Origin: Gammaproteobacteria bacterium
Lineage (GTDB): Bacteria > Pseudomonadota > Gammaproteobacteria > Steroidobacterales > Steroidobacteraceae
NCBI GenBank assembly: GCA_028293725.1
Contig: JAQGOE010000002.1
Location: 53,590-117,589, forward strand
DNA length: 64,000 nt
Direction: 5' to 3'
Below are positions 63,114 through 64,000 of the stretch, piece after piece. The notes beneath the pieces were generated by a model that was not told the origin of the DNA, did no database searches, and saw only the letters and a list, made by a program, of their open reading frames with translations. The position numbers were made by a program, and so were the translations under genes. Position 1 is the stretch's first letter. Each line of letters starts with the position of its first letter.

Positions 63114-63926
63114 TCAGCCGACCCCGTGAATGGTGGTCGGAAAAGCAATGGGCATCACACTCGAGAAGTGCGGGACATCGGCGACGAGCGTCGGGCCATG
63201 CTGCTTGCCGGCCGCGTCGAAGGCCTTCTGGTCGTTGATGTAGATATTCACCGAGCCGATGTAGGGAGCCGGGCCCCCTGTCTGGCCGGTCGCGCCTTTG
63301 CGTAGTTCGAAGCGCTTGATGGCATCCTTTCCATACAGTTTCATGATCAAGGGCATGTGGTGTGCCTTGTAGTATTCGACATCCCATCGCACCCCATCAC
63401 TGTTCGGATAGACAATGGTGAGGCAGGTGTCACCGACTTTCATCGCACTCGCCGGCTCACCCATCATGCCGTGCACCTCGTCGAACTGAATGGTCGGCTG
63501 CGAGTTGGTGAAATGGGGTACGTCAGCCACCAGCGCCGGACCGTGCTTGGCGTTGTCCGCATTGAACGCCGCGAAATCCGCGATCCAGATGTTGACGGCG
63601 GCCGAGAATTTCGGCGGCGGCGCACCCGCGGGCGGCGGTGTCGCGGGCGCCGGCATTGGCGGCACGGTGCGTAATTCGAAGCGCTTAATGGAGCTTCCGT
63701 ACAGGCTCATGATCAGCTTCAGGTGATGGTCCCGGTAATAGTCCGGATCGAACTTGATGCCATCGCCAGCCGGATAAAGAATCGTCATGGCATGCACGTC
63801 TTTGGCACTCTCCTCGGCCCGCGCGCCTTTCGGTAAGGCCGCCCCAAACGCCCCGGCCAACACCCCAAGGGTCACGGCCGAGCCCGCGCTCTTTAGCACG
63901 GCCCGTCGACTATGGAATTCAGACAT
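63114..63926 (-). CDS. Tat-exported tandem EthD-domain protein
   Basis: 270 residues. A twin-arginine signal (HSRRAVLKSAGSAVTLGVLA) covers residues ~5-35. Two EthD-type ferredoxin-like domains follow, each with the core motif: YYRDHHLKLIMSLYG in the first and YYKAHHMPLIMKLYG in the second, then PHF near the ends (ADVPHFTNSQ, ADVPHFSSVM). EthD proteins are normally single-domain cytosolic dimers, so this is a fused, exported pseudo-dimer. The substrate is unknown. Confidence 0.9.
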   Translation of the reverse strand: MSEFHSRRAVLKSAGSAVTLGVLAGAFGAALPKGARAEESAKDVHAMTILYPAGDGIKFDPDYYRDHHLKLIMSLYGSSIKRFELRTVPPMPAPATPPPAGAPPPKFSAAVNIWIADFAAFNADNAKHGPALVADVPHFTNSQPTIQFDEVHGMMGEPASAMKVGDTCLTIVYPNSDGVRWDVEYYKAHHMPLIMKLYGKDAIKRFELRKGATGQTGGPAPYIGSVNIYINDQKAFDAAGKQHGPTLVADVPHFSSVMPIAFPTTIHGVG

Positions 63927-64000
63927 GATCAGTACCCCCTCTCGTTGTTGAGGGGATTCTAGCCTGATGTTCCCGGCAGCCGCAGTACACCGGCGGCCGG
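63927..64000. other. Right window edge, no gene visible
   Basis: The last 74 bases carry the ribosome site of the EthD gene (GAGGGGG near 63940) and no other feature I can support. Confidence 0.5.

Overview
The window is high-GC, densely packed bacterial chromosome with no tRNA, rRNA, insertion sequence, phage gene or CRISPR array that I can see. The gene content (TonB receptor coupled to a TPR-sulfotransferase, pqiABC, OpgD, long-form LeuA with a leucine-rich leader peptide, AcvB/VirJ lipoprotein, GGDEF-EAL protein, many Tat or Sec exported proteins) points to a free-living Gram-negative proteobacterium, most likely a gammaproteobacterium of the Steroidobacteraceae/Nevskiales type. That placement is inference from gene content only.

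Left part (1-13.9 kb): an envelope and redox region. A minus-strand trio (TlpA-like protein, Ala/Pro-rich coiled-coil exported protein, TPR protein cut by the window edge) is followed by two divergent operons sharing a 357-bp intergenic region. The leftward operon encodes a c-type-heme protein, a lipoprotein with a duplicated CxxCH module plus a LamG domain, and a Tat-exported DUF1501-like protein, and ends at a hairpin. The rightward six-gene operon encodes an HzsA-related (hydrazine synthase alpha-like) lipoprotein, an SH3b-plus-barrel protein, a barrel lipoprotein, a TlpA thioredoxin, a tiny DUF4266 lipoprotein ending in a Cys-Gly-Cys motif, and a DUF3570 outer-membrane barrel. I think these two operons form one poorly described surface heme/metal system; this is the best candidate for a new system.

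14-22 kb: a SYLF-domain protein, then a tight three-gene amidoligase cluster (transglutaminase fused to DUF2126; circularly permuted ATP-grasp fused to alpha-E; second transglutaminase) predicted to make and cleave an amide-linked product. 21.8-26 kb: GST and YafY-type regulator; CPA1 Na+/H+ antiporter; HipA-like kinase with its DUF3037 partner.

26-32 kb: AcvB/VirJ lipoprotein; divergent GGDEF-EAL protein with all catalytic and inhibitory motifs; and an exported Ig-like/FN3 protein whose 5' leader carries a clear c-di-GMP-I (GEMM-I) riboswitch. A c-di-GMP-metabolising enzyme and a c-di-GMP-sensing mRNA therefore sit tail to tail. 32-40 kb: TPR-sulfotransferase translationally coupled to a TonB-dependent receptor, strong terminator, MFS exporter, unknown exported protein, WbuC-like cupin, PEP-mutase-family lyase.

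40-52 kb: leuA with an attenuator-like leader peptide, divergent lactate permease, OpgD, an orphan fused DNA methylase-specificity protein, a large DUF748/AsmA-like protein with an in-frame 42-bp minisatellite, and an aldo/keto reductase. 52.8-64 kb: pqiABC, a divergent FAD oxidoreductase/ornithine-cyclodeaminase-like pair, a small membrane protein, a DUF8021-like exported protein, a DUF6436-MCP pair and a Tat-exported tandem EthD protein. All annotations come from reading the sequence; no database search was run.
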